DNA of 64,000 nucleotides, from the NCBI GenBank assembly GCA_007922195.1, contig ML681996.1, positions 16,847,513-16,911,512 of the forward strand, given 5' to 3'. The notes below the pieces were generated by a model. That model made no database searches. It was not told the origin of the DNA and saw only the letters and a program-made list of their open reading frames with translations. Shown here in pieces: positions 43,935 through 56,206 of this stretch (its first letter is position 1; each line of letters begins with the position of its first letter). This DNA is from Podocnemis expansa (taxonomy: Eukaryota; Chordata; Testudines; Podocnemididae). Both the position numbers and the translations under genes were made by a program.

Positions 43935-45240
43935 CGGCTATGTTCACGTGTAACCTGCTAGGGTGGGCTCAAATTCATTCAATTGCCCCTCTCCAGTGCC
44001 TCACAGAGAAAACCCCTGATGAAAGCAGCTGGAAAGCCAGGATCCAGTTGTTAAAAGGACTCACAGAGAAGACTGCTCAGAGTTTCCATCCCACATTAAA
44101 CTTACTCAACAGAAACGTAACAATGAACTTTATTAACTAACTAAACACACCTTATCCTAAGGAACCATAATACATTTAAACAAAACAGTAAGAAACCCAA
44201 GAGTCCCAAAGTTCAGGTGGAGTCACCCTTATCTCAACTGCAGTCACTTAAGTCCTTGGGGCTTGAATGCAGAACGAAAGCAATCCTCATCCTCTCTAGC
44301 TGCAGGAATCTTCAGGCAGATGCCATGCAGTCCTTTCTTCCTCCTGTGTAGCCAGCACCATGCAATCAAGTCACTGGCCATCCAACTCTCAGTTCCACTG
44401 CAGACAACTCCCCTGCAAAGCAGTCGAAAGCTGGGAGAAAACATCCTGCAGTCCACTACTGCTCAGCTCCTTTCACTGAGTCCCTTAGCCAATGTCCTCT
44501 GCAGCTCTCTGTTTGCTCCTCTCCAGGCTTCTCTTCTCAGGCTTCTCCCTGGGTATGCAACTCCAGCAAAAACAATAAAACTCATGGAGCATGCTCAGTG
44601 TGCTCCCTCACCCTCTTACCAGAAGTTTCTGGTTTCTGGGCTGCAAAATCCGCCCAGCAACGTAACCCAGCTATAAGGGTCCCTAAAAGAGATTGCACCT
44701 ATTTAGGCACATGGGTTACACACACACAAACTTTTATTTCAAAATAAGTTATTTTGAAATGAGTTATTTCAAAATAAAATCCTTAATTTGAAATAACTTA
44801 AATTGAAATAAGCAAATATTAAATCAAAATAAGGGAAAACCTCAAAGCAAAATAGCAAGTCCGGGTACAGGACTTGCTATTTTGATTCAGGAGAGGGGCA
44901 GGATGGGAAGTGTGGCAACATGGCCCCCTCCCTGGGCCATGCCCCCACCTGGTATATAGGAAAAGGAAGGCACCCTGGGAAAGAGAAGGGCAAAAGTTTA
45001 AATTTGAAATAATGATTATTTTGAAATAACATGTCCAAAGGACGTTGTTTTGAAACAGCCATTTTGAAATAACCATTATTTCGATTACAACTTAGGTTTT
45101 GTTGTTCCAAAATAATGGTCATTGTTTTGAAATGATGGGGTCTTGTCATTTTTAAATAAAGAAATGTCATTTGGACATCTCACCTTTTATTTCGAAACAA
45201 TGGTCATTGTTTCAAAATAAAAGCCTCACGTGGACATAGC
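43935..45240. mobile_element. Palindrome-rich MITE B, split by an LTR
   Basis: It interrupts the CR1 at 43934/45241, where the CR1 reading resumes. The ends are CGGCTATGTTCACG and, from the right, GCTATGTCCACGTGAGGC. Flanks CTAC and TTAC suggest a short target duplication. The interior contains TTATTTCAAAATAA-type palindromes and a GC-richer core shared, in inverse, with MITE C (AGCAAAATAGCAAGTCC and GGGTGCCTTCCTTTT-type segments). Confidence 0.7.
43949..44720 (-). mobile_element. Solo LTR (772 bp) within MITE B
   Basis: The ends are TGTAACC and GGTTACA, an inverted-repeat TG...CA pair. It lies after the first 14 bases of MITE B, and the MITE continues on the other side with ACACAAACTTTTATTTCAAA. 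AACTTTATTAA near 44126 gives AATAAA on the minus strand, which suggests minus orientation. A degraded relative lies at 35220-36140. The flanks (TTCACG and CACACA) do not give an exact duplication. Confidence 0.7.
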
Positions 45241-45902
45241 TTACCTGTTGAGCCCAATGATCTGCTCAGCTTTCCATCCATCTTATAGTCCACTGATCTA
45301 ACCCATAGCTTTTTAACTTGCTGATGGAAGTACTGGGGGAAACTGCATCAAAAGTTTTGCTAAAGTCAAGGTACATCATTTTTACCATGTACACCACACG
45401 CACTGAGCCAGTCATTTCATCATAGAAGGCATCAGGTTGGTCAGGAATCAGGTTGCTCAGGCATGACTTGCCCTTAGTGAAGCCCTGCTGAATGTACTTG
45501 ATCACCTTCCTCTCTTTCAAGGTCCTCACAATGGATTACTTGAGAATCTGCTCCATGATTTTTCCAAGAACTGAAGTGAGGCTGATTGATTGGTAGTTCT
45601 CTGGATTCTCCTACTTCGTTGTTTGAAAATGGGTACTATATTTGCCTTTTTTCCAGTCACCTGGGACGTCTCCCATTCACAATGAGTTTTCAAAGATAAT
45701 GGCCAATGGCAGGGCAATGATGTTAGCCAACTCCCTCAGCATGCTCAGATGCAATGCTTCTGGCCCCATGAATTTGTGCAAGTCTCACCTTTCTTAATAG
45801 TCCTGAACCTATTCATTCATGACTGACATCTGCTCACCTCCTCCACGTTCTGTGCTGTGCAGTGCAGTAGTTTAGAAGCTGGCTTGTCTGTGAACACAGA
45901 GG

Positions 45903-46342
45903 CAGGGGTGTCACGGCCACTGGGCCCAAGGAGCTACAGCTCCCCCCACATGCCTCCGTCCCTGCCCTGACACCAGCTGAGGCCAAACCCAGACTGGGGC
46001 TACCTGCCACTGCCCGGCAGTAGCAGAGGCCAGATCCGGGCCTGGGCTGCATGCTGTAGCCCAGAAGTGGGAGGGGTCAGATTGGGCCCAGGTCATCTGT
46101 TGCTGGCCAGCCACAGCAGGAGCTGTATCTGGGCTGGAGCCACTTGCCAGAAGTGGCTGAGTTCAGATCAGGCCCGGGCCGCCTGCTGCTGGCTGGCAGC
46201 AGCAGGGGCCAGATCCAGGCTGGGCTGCTGGCAGGAGGAGCCTAATCTGGCTCCCAGATCAGGCCCTGGGGTGGGGCTGCATGGCAGAGGGGCAGGGCTT
46301 GGCCCAGCCTCTGACCCCTTTTTCAGGGCAGTGACATCTCTG
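45903..46342. mobile_element. hAT-type GC-rich element with internal repeats (copy 2)
   Basis: The ends CAGGGGTGTCACGGCC and, from the right, CAGAGATGTCACTGCC form a clear inverted repeat. The flanks CACAGAGG (45895-45902) and CAGAGAGG (46343-46350) match at 7 of 8. Inside, phrases such as GGGCCTGGGCTGC, CTGGCCAGC and CAGATCNGGC are repeated every 35-75 bases. It interrupts the minus-strand CR1. Confidence 0.75.
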
Positions 46343-46845
46343 CAGAGAGGTGAAACAAACATGGAGTACTTCGGCTTTTTCCATGTCATCTGTCATTAAG
46401 TTGTCGTCCCTCCACCCCCATTCAGTAGGGATCATATACTTTCCCTTACTCTCTTCTTATTGCTAATATAGCTGTAGAAACACTCTTGTTACCCTTCATG
46501 TCCCTTGCAAGTCTCAACTCCAGTGGTTATTTGGCCTTCCTGATTTCACTCCTGCATGCTTGAACAAGTTTTATATTTCTCCTTAGTACTCTGATCCGAC
46601 CTTCACATCTTGTAAGTTTCCTTTTTGAGGTTAACCTCACCAAAGACTTTTGTTAAACCAAGTTTGCTGCCTGCCATACAGTATTTGCTATTTTTTCTGC
46701 ATGTTGGAATGGTTTGTTCTTGTGCTCTCAATAAGGTTTCTTTAAAATACAGCCCGTTTTCTTGGACTCCTTTCCCTCTCACATAATCCTCTGGGATGAT
46801 CTTGCCCATCAGCTCACTGAGGGAATCAAAACCTGTTTTTTCTGA

Positions 46846-48509
46846 AAGCAAGGATATATATATATATTGATGTTCTTTCATTCTTTATTACCACATTCCA
46901 CAACAGAAGAAAGATAATTTGGGAATCAAAACAAGGAAAAAGACTCTAATGTTGATGTAGATATTGATACCTTTTACAGTTTGACCAGTTAGCAACATTC
47001 AAAATGCTAAATTATGAACCCAAGAGTCTAGAAAACTTTACACATTAAAAAAATTAATCTCAAATTTAAAGATTCCCACTCTACCTGTTATATGTTCCCT
47101 CAGTGTGAGTCTGTTTCATTCATTTAAAAAGACCAATGTCAGTTGGATTCTAGATGGTTAAGTATTACAGTTGGTATCTTTTTGAAAAGTAATAAAGGCT
47201 TACTCCCTACTACTCTCAACAATGAGTCCTTAGTTTGTGGCTTTTAAAACATACTATCTTTTCTCTTTCCATTTCTATGCATTCATCAGAATTCAGTAAG
47301 AATCATATTTTCCCCAATGAGGGCAGAGATTGGAAGTGAAAAGTAGGTGTACGTGTTCTTGTTGGACTTGAATTACAATGAATGAATGAGGTGAGAAATA
47401 TATTAGAAAATGTCTTCTATACTGTAGCTTTTTGGGGAAAAAACAACAAACCAACCAACCAACCAACCAAAAAAAAAGGGAGGGGGGACCCCAAAGACTT
47501 TCCAAAACATAGCATTCAACCTGTGAGGACCAAGATGTGTGAAAGTGACCTTCAATATGTATGACAGACACTAACTGAGGGACACAATGAATCCATGCAG
47601 AACTGGAATCTTAAAATAATGTAGGATTTGCCCTGGATATGGAAATTTTCTAAATCAACAGATTCAGATTTCACCACTGCCTATATTAATAATTTACAGA
47701 AAATAAAAGTGATCCCAGGTCTATATGGGCTGGATGTAAATGTGGGGTTGAAATGGTGACAATCCCTCAGGTTAAGCTGAGAAGTGTCCTTCTCAGGATG
47801 ATGAAGCTTTATTTCTTAAATAAGAATTTTTGCTTCCCAGGACTGAAAAAATATATGCAGAATTATATAACTTAAATCAGAAAAGTCCCTTAGATTTCTT
47901 GGGAGGAAAGCAAATATATTAATTATACTAATTAATGAGATGAAGTAATAAATTTGAAACTGCCTTTTGCAGGGATGATAGGAACAAATCAAAAGAGGTA
48001 AAGAACCTTCTTTCTCTGGGGCTTGAAGAAATTACAGGAAGTTAAAAGACCTCCAGGGCTGAATAACATGAATTAAAGTTAGCCCTCCTCAGCTCAACAT
48101 ATGATTACCAATCCTCACTTGTGGGTTAGAGAAAACATGATAAAATGCTTATGAAGACTGAGAGAGAGAGAGAGAAGCTCATCTGAAAACGAAAGGTTAA
48201 ATTAAAACAATGTCCTCCAGGGACAAACTTTAAAAAGATGTCTTTTCAGGTCTGAAGAAAATAAATTAAAAATCAAAATGATGACTCTCTGGGAAAAAGA
48301 AAATAAATTAAAAAGCTTTCAATCTTAAAGATTACTAATTAAAAAGAAAAAAGCTTCCCAGGGTAGTATTGATTTCTAAGCTTCATCACAATATAATTTT
48401 CCTAAGCTTCAAATAGGAACAATCAATTGCTCCTGGATTTTGTGATTCTTCATAACTACCATTTTGTTCTTCACCATTCACTTGTTAAGAACAAATACAT
48501 TAAGTTTGT
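46846..48509. other. AT-rich unassigned sequence
   Basis: Contains a (TA)n patch at about 46854-46867 and an (ACCA)n patch at about 47448-47470. No gene recognised. Confidence 0.4.
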
Positions 48510-48510
48510 T

Positions 48511-48571
<61 letters not shown>

Positions 48572-48581
48572 NNNNNNNNNN

Positions 48582-48628
<47 letters not shown>
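48511..48628. repeat. (GATA)n microsatellite with an assembly gap
   Basis: About 15 GATA units on the left and 11 on the right of ten Ns (48572-48581). The true length is unknown. Confidence 0.98.
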
Positions 48629-48662
48629 GGACACTTAGAAATTAATTGCTAACAATGCATGT

Positions 48663-48683
48663 ACACACACACACACACACACA
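48663..48683. repeat. (AC)n microsatellite
   Basis: About ten AC units. Confidence 0.95.
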
Positions 48684-48939
48684 AAGTTAGCAACTGGCTT
48701 TCCTTTACATTCTTGGGGCTTGTTTATAATCTAATTCATCCTTTCTTGCATATTTTATTTGTGATTTTATTACTAAGTTACTGTCAGTTTAATGTCTTTC
48801 AATTAAGATACAAAAACATTGTTCTGATTCATACAAATGTGGTTTGATCTAAAGATTCTATAATACTTTTCACAGAGGTAGACCGTGATTTAAGAATCTG
48901 TACATATTAGGTACTTACTTTAGTAATGGAAGCCATGTA

Positions 48940-49130
48940 TCTGAGCATCTTTAGTGTATTCATCGTCTCTATACCTCTCACAGGTAGACTAGTACTATTA
49001 GCCCCAATTTACAGATGGGGAACAGTGGCACAGAGACAGACAGAGGCGCTTTAAGTGCCCTGACACACAGTGGAATTCATAGGCACAATGTAGGTGCCCA
49101 GCTTTTCCTACATTGTAAGGGAAGAGCAAG
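48940..49130 (+). repeat. CORE-SINE/MIR-like repeat
   Basis: TATTAGCCCCAATTTACAGA followed by TGGGGAACAGTGGCACAGAG is the conserved core of MIR-type SINEs. Confidence 0.65.
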
Positions 49131-49367
49131 CCCCTAAGAAAGGGATTCACAGAAGCCAGCAATCTGCACAAGGAGGTGACTAAATTAAATGAAGAGGAAA
49201 GGTGCAGGGATTAGGGCTCACATCCTCAGAGGTACTTAGGTGCCTAACTCCCACTGATCTGGGCCTTAAAAATCTATTTCCATCTGTGAACCCTCTCCTG
49301 GAGTTAAGTACCCTTTATCAAGTCAACCCTTTCTTATGAGAAACCAGAGAGACTTTGTGACACTGTG

Positions 49368-49865
49368 GGTATGTCCACACGTCCCTTTTATTTCAAAATA
49401 ACACTGGTTATTTCTAAATAAAAGAGATTAGGTCCACACGACGTATTCTTATCTCAAAATGACGGGCTCTGTCATTTCGAAATAAGAGCCGTCACTTTGA
49501 AATAACGTAAACCTTCTTTAAATTGAAACAGCTGTTATTTCAAAATGGTTATTTCAAAATAACGCTGTTTGGATCTGTTATTTCAAAATAACCATTATTT
49601 TGAAATACCACTTTTGCCCTTCTCCTTCCCAGGGTGCCTTCCTTTTAGCCTATATTGGGTGGGGGCATGGCCCAGGGAAGGGGTCATGTTTCCACACCTC
49701 CCATGGTGCCTCTCTCCTAAAGCAAAATAGCAAGTCCTGTGTTTGGACATGCTATTTCGCTTTGAGCTTTTCCCTTAATTTGAATTAACATGTCCTTAAT
49801 TCAAATTAACTTATTTCGAAATAAGGACTTTAGTTTGAAATAACGATATACGTGTGGACATAGCC
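49368..49865. mobile_element. Palindrome-rich MITE C (498 bp)
   Basis: TGTG flanks it on both sides (49364-49367 and 49866-49869). The ends are GGTATGTCCACACGT and, from the right, GGCTATGTCCACACGTAT. The interior alternates TTATTTCGAAATAA-like palindromes in both directions and has a GC-richer core in common with MITE B. Confidence 0.8.
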
Positions 49866-49869
49866 TGTG

Positions 49870-51030
49870 TGTCTAAAATCAAAATGCTCAAATCTCCATA
49901 TTCACCAGTGTCACATAATTATGGTATTTTCTGTAGAAAATATCTCTTGTTTGATATTATTTTAATCTGCTAAACATTACTAATTTGGCAGATTGTAGGT
50001 GCTACCATTGTATGTGAAAATATGAAAAATTGTTGAACATGCTCAAATACGTTGCAAGGTAGCAAACTCCCACAAATGACCTTTTAGGAGCAACAATGGA
50101 GTGGCCAGACAGGATTAATAACTCACACATTCAAAAATAGATTTCACTAACAAGAATTGTTTGCAGTGAAACTGTGGCTGTAGGAATCATGTTTGCAATG
50201 GGGCTTCACCGACTTATGAGGATGACCAGATTATTATGGCAAGCTGAAACAGATGATGAAAGGGGGAGTGGGACATCTCACTGGGCTTCACTCCCATTCA
50301 GCTGAAGACCTGAAGGATCATGTAGAAGACAACAGGCCTTTGAAAAGGGGGAGCAGAGTCTAAGGCAAACATCGCCCAGTCTACGTTTAAGACACTGCTT
50401 GTACCAGCTAACAAAGGTAAGACATTGCTAATTCAAAGGATTGTTAATGTGCAGAATTTAGAGTGAGAATTTATATTTATTTCACGTCAACTACTTTTAA
50501 TGTTTTTATGCTTGCCACTTATAATCATTTCAGATCTATTTTTCTGTATATAATATACTTGTTTAATATTTTATTTAACCAGCAGGTTTTTAAGTGAAGT
50601 GTTTAGTCAAGTTGCTCTGTAACAAAAGCAGGTGCGTATTCCTTCCACTTCAAGGGAAGGGCAGACTCAATAATAATCTCCACTGGTCAAGCTTTTTTAT
50701 CAGGGTAGACATGTAGTCCTATGGTCCTGGGCTGAGAAGCTAGCTGGAATTTCTCTGTTGGTGGCTTGTGAGTGGCTGTGCAGCATTCATTGAACTGATG
50801 GGGGTGTGGTCTCTGTCTATAGAAGGCTATGTAAGTGCACTGCCTGTCAGGTTTGTGACTTGTCACAGCATCACAGGGTAAGAGGGAGCCCAAGCTGTTC
50901 AGTAAAAAGGTTGAGTATCCCAACTACCAGATGGTACCCAGGGTCCTGCATACCCACTCATTATAGCTATTGGCCAGGGCAGTCATCAGGAATGTAACAT
51001 ATTTGTTTTTAAAGCCTTACTTCTTCTTGA
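49870..51030. other. Unassigned sequence
   Basis: No gene or clear repeat recognised. Confidence 0.35.
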
Positions 51031-51035
51031 TTGGC

Positions 51036-51110
51036 ACAGGGACTTGAATACAGGTCTCTTACATCTTTGATGAATGTCTTAACCACTGAGGTATGGGGTA
51101 TTGTAGGCAC
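51036..51110 (+). repeat. SINE-tail-like repeat
   Basis: GGGACTTGAATACAGGTCTC ... TGTCTTAACCACTGAGGTAT resembles the 3' part of tRNA-related/CORE SINEs (GAACCCAGGTCTC...CTAACCACTG). Confidence 0.45.
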
Positions 51111-51783
51111 ACATGCACACCCCAAACATTCCTAGCTTGCTTATTTCCACCTGTCGCTGAGTGGTAGCATTCAGAAATGTAGCCTGATTCTTTATAATTT
51201 GGTTTGGGAATTTGGAATTTGAATTGGGATTGTCCATCTTGCTGGGGAATTTGGGTTCGAGACTGAATCTGACCACAGAAAATATTATAAATGTAAACCG
51301 GGAACCCCCAGGGAATGTCTAAGAGGAATTGTTACACAGAAACTTTAAATTACTTTATAAAATCGTTTTATTGCTAAAAGCATAAATCATAGAATTGTCA
51401 AAAGGTTAGTTGATGAATATACAATATAATAATTAGCTTATGCACACAGAATGCATTTAAATACTTTGTAAAGAATCAGGCTACAGAAATGATGACCCAG
51501 ATGGGACTCCCTTTAAAAAAATGTATGAGTATAAAAGGCAAGAATTGTCTTTAAATTTAATAAATAGATTTAATTTAAACTGATCTGAATTTTAGGTAAC
51601 TGGGTTATGTAATAAACTGTGACTAAGTCTAGGTATCAGTAAAATTTCCACTTTCTTCTCTATGTCTGCTCCTGGCAAAAATCCCAGAAAGTGGTTTCTC
51701 TTTCCTTTCCTGTATAGCTTGTGAGTCATTAAAAATCTAATCAAAGCTGTAAGTTTTTTGCTTTTACATAACATGCATAAGGG
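51111..51783. other. AT-rich unassigned sequence
   Basis: No gene or clear repeat recognised. Confidence 0.35.
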
Positions 51784-54400
51784 GTATTCAAATATTAATT
51801 AAATATTAAAAATATTAATAATAAAAATATATTAAGCAGCAGTGCAAACAATGGCAACCCACACACCCATTAAGGTAAGGTGGCAAAAAAGTTAAATTTA
51901 ACCACCAGGAAGGCATTGTTAAAGTTCCATACATTAAAAGATGTTTGTCCAATTTCCTAAAATGCTTACTGTGTACTACAAAATACTGTGTATTTTAGTC
52001 CCACCAACTCCTCAGGCCATGGCCCAAATCCATCTTCATTGATTTATCCTAGCAGTGGTAAATCTTGACTGGGTAAAAAACCTCCTAATCTGCTAAAAAG
52101 TCATTGAGGAAAAAGACGGGAACTAACCCTCACTCTTCTGTGGTTTAACAGGACTACTGTAGTTTAAGGTTAAAAGTATTGGTTAGCTGCTCAGGGGTAT
52201 ATTCTTGTTATTGCCACAGCTACAAAAGGCTATTAAAAACGCAACTAAAAAAGCCTACTAAAAAGGCAGCTAAAAGGTAACAAAACCACTAAAGTCAGAA
52301 GCTAGCTAGCAAATTCAAGTTTATAAAGATTAAAAATATAGTTTTCCATGAAGTGTAATTAAGCTGATTTATGTTAAAGTTTTAAGTTTAAGTTTGTTGT
52401 GTTAAAATTATAAGGATTTTTAAGGTTTAAGATCTTAGTCTTCTTTCCTTTCTTTAATATATAGAGATACCTTAGATTTAAAATATAAGTGTTTAAGTTT
52501 AAAGTGCTAAGTAATAAGTTTTAGAGTTTTAAGTTTGCTGTTTGAATAGGTTTTAGTGTCACAGTAAGGAAAGGCATAATATTTAAATTGGTGGGTTGCA
52601 CCTGTAATATAGTTCTAAAAAGTTATGTCAAAAATTATGTTAAAACCACAAAAAGGCTGAATAAAACTCAAATACAGTAAAATTATTTCTAAATTTAAAA
52701 TCCATGGTGTTTTATAAATCAGGATTTAAAAATAAAGGTAAATTAAGAAAAGTAAAAGGTATTGCACTGAAATGATTACTAACAGGTTATAATGCATTAA
52801 AACAAAAGTTAATAAAAATTAAAGTTGCTTTAGAAAGTACAGAAAAGTTTAAAAAACTATCAAAATTGGTAAATAAGTTGTCATATTTTTTAAAAAATAT
52901 CAATTTAAATCGTTAAAACCCCCAAATTAAAAAAGGCTAGAACAAACTCTTCGGCAAATACCAAAGGAAAATGATACAATTCAAAGTTTGTAAAAAAATA
53001 CAGCTGCTACAGAAAATCACTTAACTGTAAGTCAAAGCGTAATCAGCTATTGTATCAATTAGTAAATGGTAACATTTATTGAACGGTTATAAATCAAAAA
53101 GGGGTGTGTTGTTAAATCAAATTAGAAAGCTAAAAAGAAAGGAAATTAATCAAAGAATGAAGTGAAATAAGGCAGTAGAAGTCCAGGCTGTTAAGTTTCC
53201 TTTAAAAAAAAAAAGTACAAATGGTTATATAAATTTAAAATGGTGCATTGGTTCCCATTCCTATCAACATGTGGAACCAGAGGGGAAAAAAAAAACCGAT
53301 GTGCCAAACATGTAGCTCATAGTAAAACAAACAAAAAAAAATCAGTCAAAGTTACCATCTTTCACAGTTACAAAACAAATAAAAAGAAAGTTAGTGGGAA
53401 GGCAACTGTAAGTCTGCCAGAAAAATCAAAAAGTGATAGTGTAAAGATGCAAGAGGTGAAGTTGAACATCATCAAAGAGATGGTAACTAATAAGGTACAG
53501 GATAAAATGGGTAAAGCAAAGAAAGAGGAGGAAACATCTTTCCTTTCATCAGCCCCTGTCAAAAAGAAGGCAGGGCCTTTAAAGTCTGTAATTATACAGG
53601 GTCTGAAAAATGCAGTTTCACAAGTAACACAAATAGCTAATGCCTGTAATGTAGTTATCTCTAAATTACAGCAGGAAGTAGCACAGCAGCCCAAAGTTCT
53701 CATTTCAGCATCCACTCCTAACGCTACCTTGGCACCTATAACTTAAAACAACATATCTCCCAGTTTGGAATCACCATGAGTGCTAATACCTCATAGCCCC
53801 ACCCCACCCCACCCCCTGAACATCATGAATCAAAATCATCACTGTGTTATCAATAAACGTCACCTAGTGTCCATGTAAAGTATATTTTTCAGGATATACC
53901 TACAGAAAAAAGTGAAAATGTCCTGCATCAGTGTGCAAATGTTTTAAGTGAAAAAAGCAAAAGTTGTAGGGCACACAGCCCTAACCAACCCACTATAAAA
54001 TTAAATTCAAAGGAAAAGTTTAAAAACACTGGTAAAAAAATGTCAATCAGAATAGAAAACTCAATCCCTAACTTGAAAAGTCAATCCCCTAAAAACCTAA
54101 ATCAGTTTTGGGTAGAAATAATCCTAAATCAAATTATCCTCTGGCATTAGCAACAGATATTAAAACTCTTAATTTTATAACTAAGCATACAGAAAAATAA
54201 AAAACAGAAAACTCTGTTGCAGTACATGCACAAATGGTGCAAGAAGTGGTTCAAATATACTATTCTAAAACCAGGATTTTTTTCAACTTATGGAATTTTT
54301 TAATATATATCCATATAAAGTGCTATATGCATACAATATGGATATGCTATATGCATAGGTAAAGTCAAGGGCTACAGGATGCAGTAATACCAATGTTCCC
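51784..54400 (+). other. Strand-biased A-rich region of unknown nature
   Basis: The + strand is strikingly rich in A, poor in G and C, and contains runs such as CTAAAAAAGCCTACTAAAAA (about 52236) and TTTTAAGTTTAAGTTTG (about 52380-52520) that repeat imperfectly. Such bias resembles the coding strand of some retroelements or an RNA-derived insert. No terminal repeat, primer binding site or reverse-transcriptase motif could be supported. Confidence 0.35.
53240..53746 (+). other. Unrecognised lysine-rich open reading frame, 168 codons
   Basis: After a short start (MVHWFPFLSTC) the predicted protein is very basic over about residues 16-65 (NKKKSVKVT, NKKKVSGKAT). A mixed charged stretch with helix-like pattern follows (KLNIIKEMVTNKVQDKMGKA), then SVIIQGLKNAVSQVTQIANA and a Gln/Ala/Pro/Thr-rich end. 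No family was recognised. Open length in an A-rich background is more than expected by chance but not decisive. It could be a Gag-like or ORF1-like relic, or chance. There is no visible splice context or promoter. Confidence 0.2.
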
Positions 54401-56202
54401 TCGTGAATCAACTCCTAAATGACTCACCAAAAGTCACTGAGGAAATCAAATGCAGTTTTAATGAATTCCAAGCCAGCACCCATGCCACTACATCATTCTA
54501 TCCCTGTTAATAAACATTGTTCAGTTTTGCTGTCCTAGAAGCTGTCAAATTTCACATTAAAATTCTTAAATTGACTTAAATGACTTAAATTCACATTTTG
54601 TTCCCTTCTTGCTCTAAGGAGGATATAAGCTGCTGGAGGGATGGCTGAATAGCACTTTCCCTTCTGAAACTGCACAGGTCAGTGAGCCAGCACACTAGGA
54701 AGAGAAGGCGAAGACAATCCATTCCCCGCCACTAGGGTCTGGATCCTTGAAGGGACATAGATGATCCTTGAAGGGACATAGATGTTAAAATGCTGAGCAC
54801 TGCAATGGCTAATTTTTAGGTGCCTTGAAAACCATTGGAAGCCACAAACAGGCTGAGGCATCTGAGGGAGAGATAGGGAGGTAATAAGCCAGTATACTAG
54901 GCAGGGAGCTATGTAAGCTAACCAATAGCAGCTGTCAAGAAGAGAATTGTTCTTTAAACCCTGTCACTCCTAGAGGGAGGATCCTGACTCTGGGCTAGAA
55001 GGAGTCGTCTATCTCTGTTTGTGATCCACGGCCCAGAAGATGAAGTCAGTTATTTCTTATCAGAGCAGTAGCAGCGTTTCTAACTCTACAAAAGCTGCAA
55101 GAGTCAGAGAAGGCATCCGTTATAAGCTTTAGTCTATTTGTAGCAGGTGAGTTCCCAAACAATAGGACTTGATGCAAGAGATTTTTAAGTTGCTTTAATT
55201 AATGTAGGAAGACCAGCACCAGAGAAGAACATCCAGCCATATAGCTAAAATGCTGATAGAGAGGGGCAAAATTGGTGAAGATTTTATCTGCTTTATCAAA
55301 AGGAAAAGAAAAACGGTGATGGTATTGTAATTCTTAACTATGAATAGTAATACAGTTAGTTCTCAGTTTTAAGGTTTCTGATAAGTAGTAATTAAGGATC
55401 ATTTAAAGTAAGTTTTAATCAGAAATCAAAAATAATGGCTGATGATGTCATCAGATAATGAGACAGAGTAGAAACAAAATGGAGGTATTAAGAAACTGAC
55501 CAATAGCAGAAAGGTTGGATGGCATAAAATAAAGTTCACTCTTAATACCTGAAGGTAAGGGTCTATAAGTGAGAAGATGGAACAGGATGGACTACTGAAG
55601 TTTGGAGTAAACAAGTTTAGCTCATTAACCTACAGGATAGTTGATTAATAAAGGTGATACCATATTAGAGGAGGAACAGACGGACGTCCGAGTTTTAGGT
55701 GAACTAATTAGAATAGTGAGCAGTTAATTGGCCCAAAAAGATTTCACCCCTGCATGGGAAGAAGCTGCTGACTGACAATAAGAAGGCAACCAATCTGCAT
55801 GGATCTATAAAGGTCAAAAGAACTGTATATAAGGCAGAGAGCTTGACATGCTTGAGTATGGTTGATTGTGTTGGCAGAAGAAGATTTGGGTGGCAGCAGC
55901 AGCAGATGAAGATGAAGATGATCTAGGCAGCTGGAAAAGAAGACCTGGACAACAACCACATCACAGCATCAGAAGACCTGGATGATAATAACAGCAGCAG
56001 TGACTCTCACAGGCAACAGTAGTTTCTCCAGGAATTTAAGCAGAGCAGAAGGATCTTAGACAAAGCAGAGGGACTAAATCCTGGAGGACTAAGTATGATC
56101 TTTCATTGATATAAGAAATGTATGCAAATGACTGTAAATAATGCTGAGTGCCTGAGGCTTTAGTGGTCACCCCACTCATTCTATGACTGCCAGATCAATA
56201 CT
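54401..56202. other. Unassigned sequence
   Basis: Holds a TATATAAGG box at about 55827 and CAG/GAT-rich simple patches at 55895-55920. No gene recognised; LTR origin is possible but unpaired. Confidence 0.3.
54742..54783. repeat. Tandem duplication, 21-base unit x 2
   Basis: GATCCTTGAAGGGACATAGA plus T occurs twice without a gap. Confidence 0.95.
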
Positions 56203-56206
56203 CATA

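Larger units (their letters stand above)
43331..46845 (-). mobile_element. Old CR1 LINE relic, opposite orientation, with nested insertions
   Basis: Minus-strand reading from 46845 gives FDSLSELMGKIIPEDYVRGK and GVQENGLYFKETLLRAQEQT. After the insertion at 45903-46342 it continues with [23 protein letters not shown] and MMYLDFSKTFDAVS, and then WTIRWMES. After the second insertion (43935-45240) come SWQPLTSNVHQKLVLEAVLF, FTDDTKLEGVVRMLEG and finally KESSGD-like sequence. The reverse-transcriptase catalytic pair appears as FTDD in place of FADD. The element stops at the same point of the CR1 map where the + strand copy to its left stops. Confidence 0.8.

Noticed and set aside
46854..46867. (TA)n patch as an origin or regulatory site
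   Set aside because: Short simple repeat next to the 5' end of the CR1; no further support.
48511..48628. Regular GATA spacing as a CRISPR-like array
   Set aside because: It is a four-base microsatellite without spacers, and the Ns are an assembly gap.
51851..51868. TGGCAACCCACACACCC as a retroviral tRNA primer binding site
   Set aside because: Only the first four bases and a few others match the common Lys primer site, and no LTR pair flanks the A-rich block.
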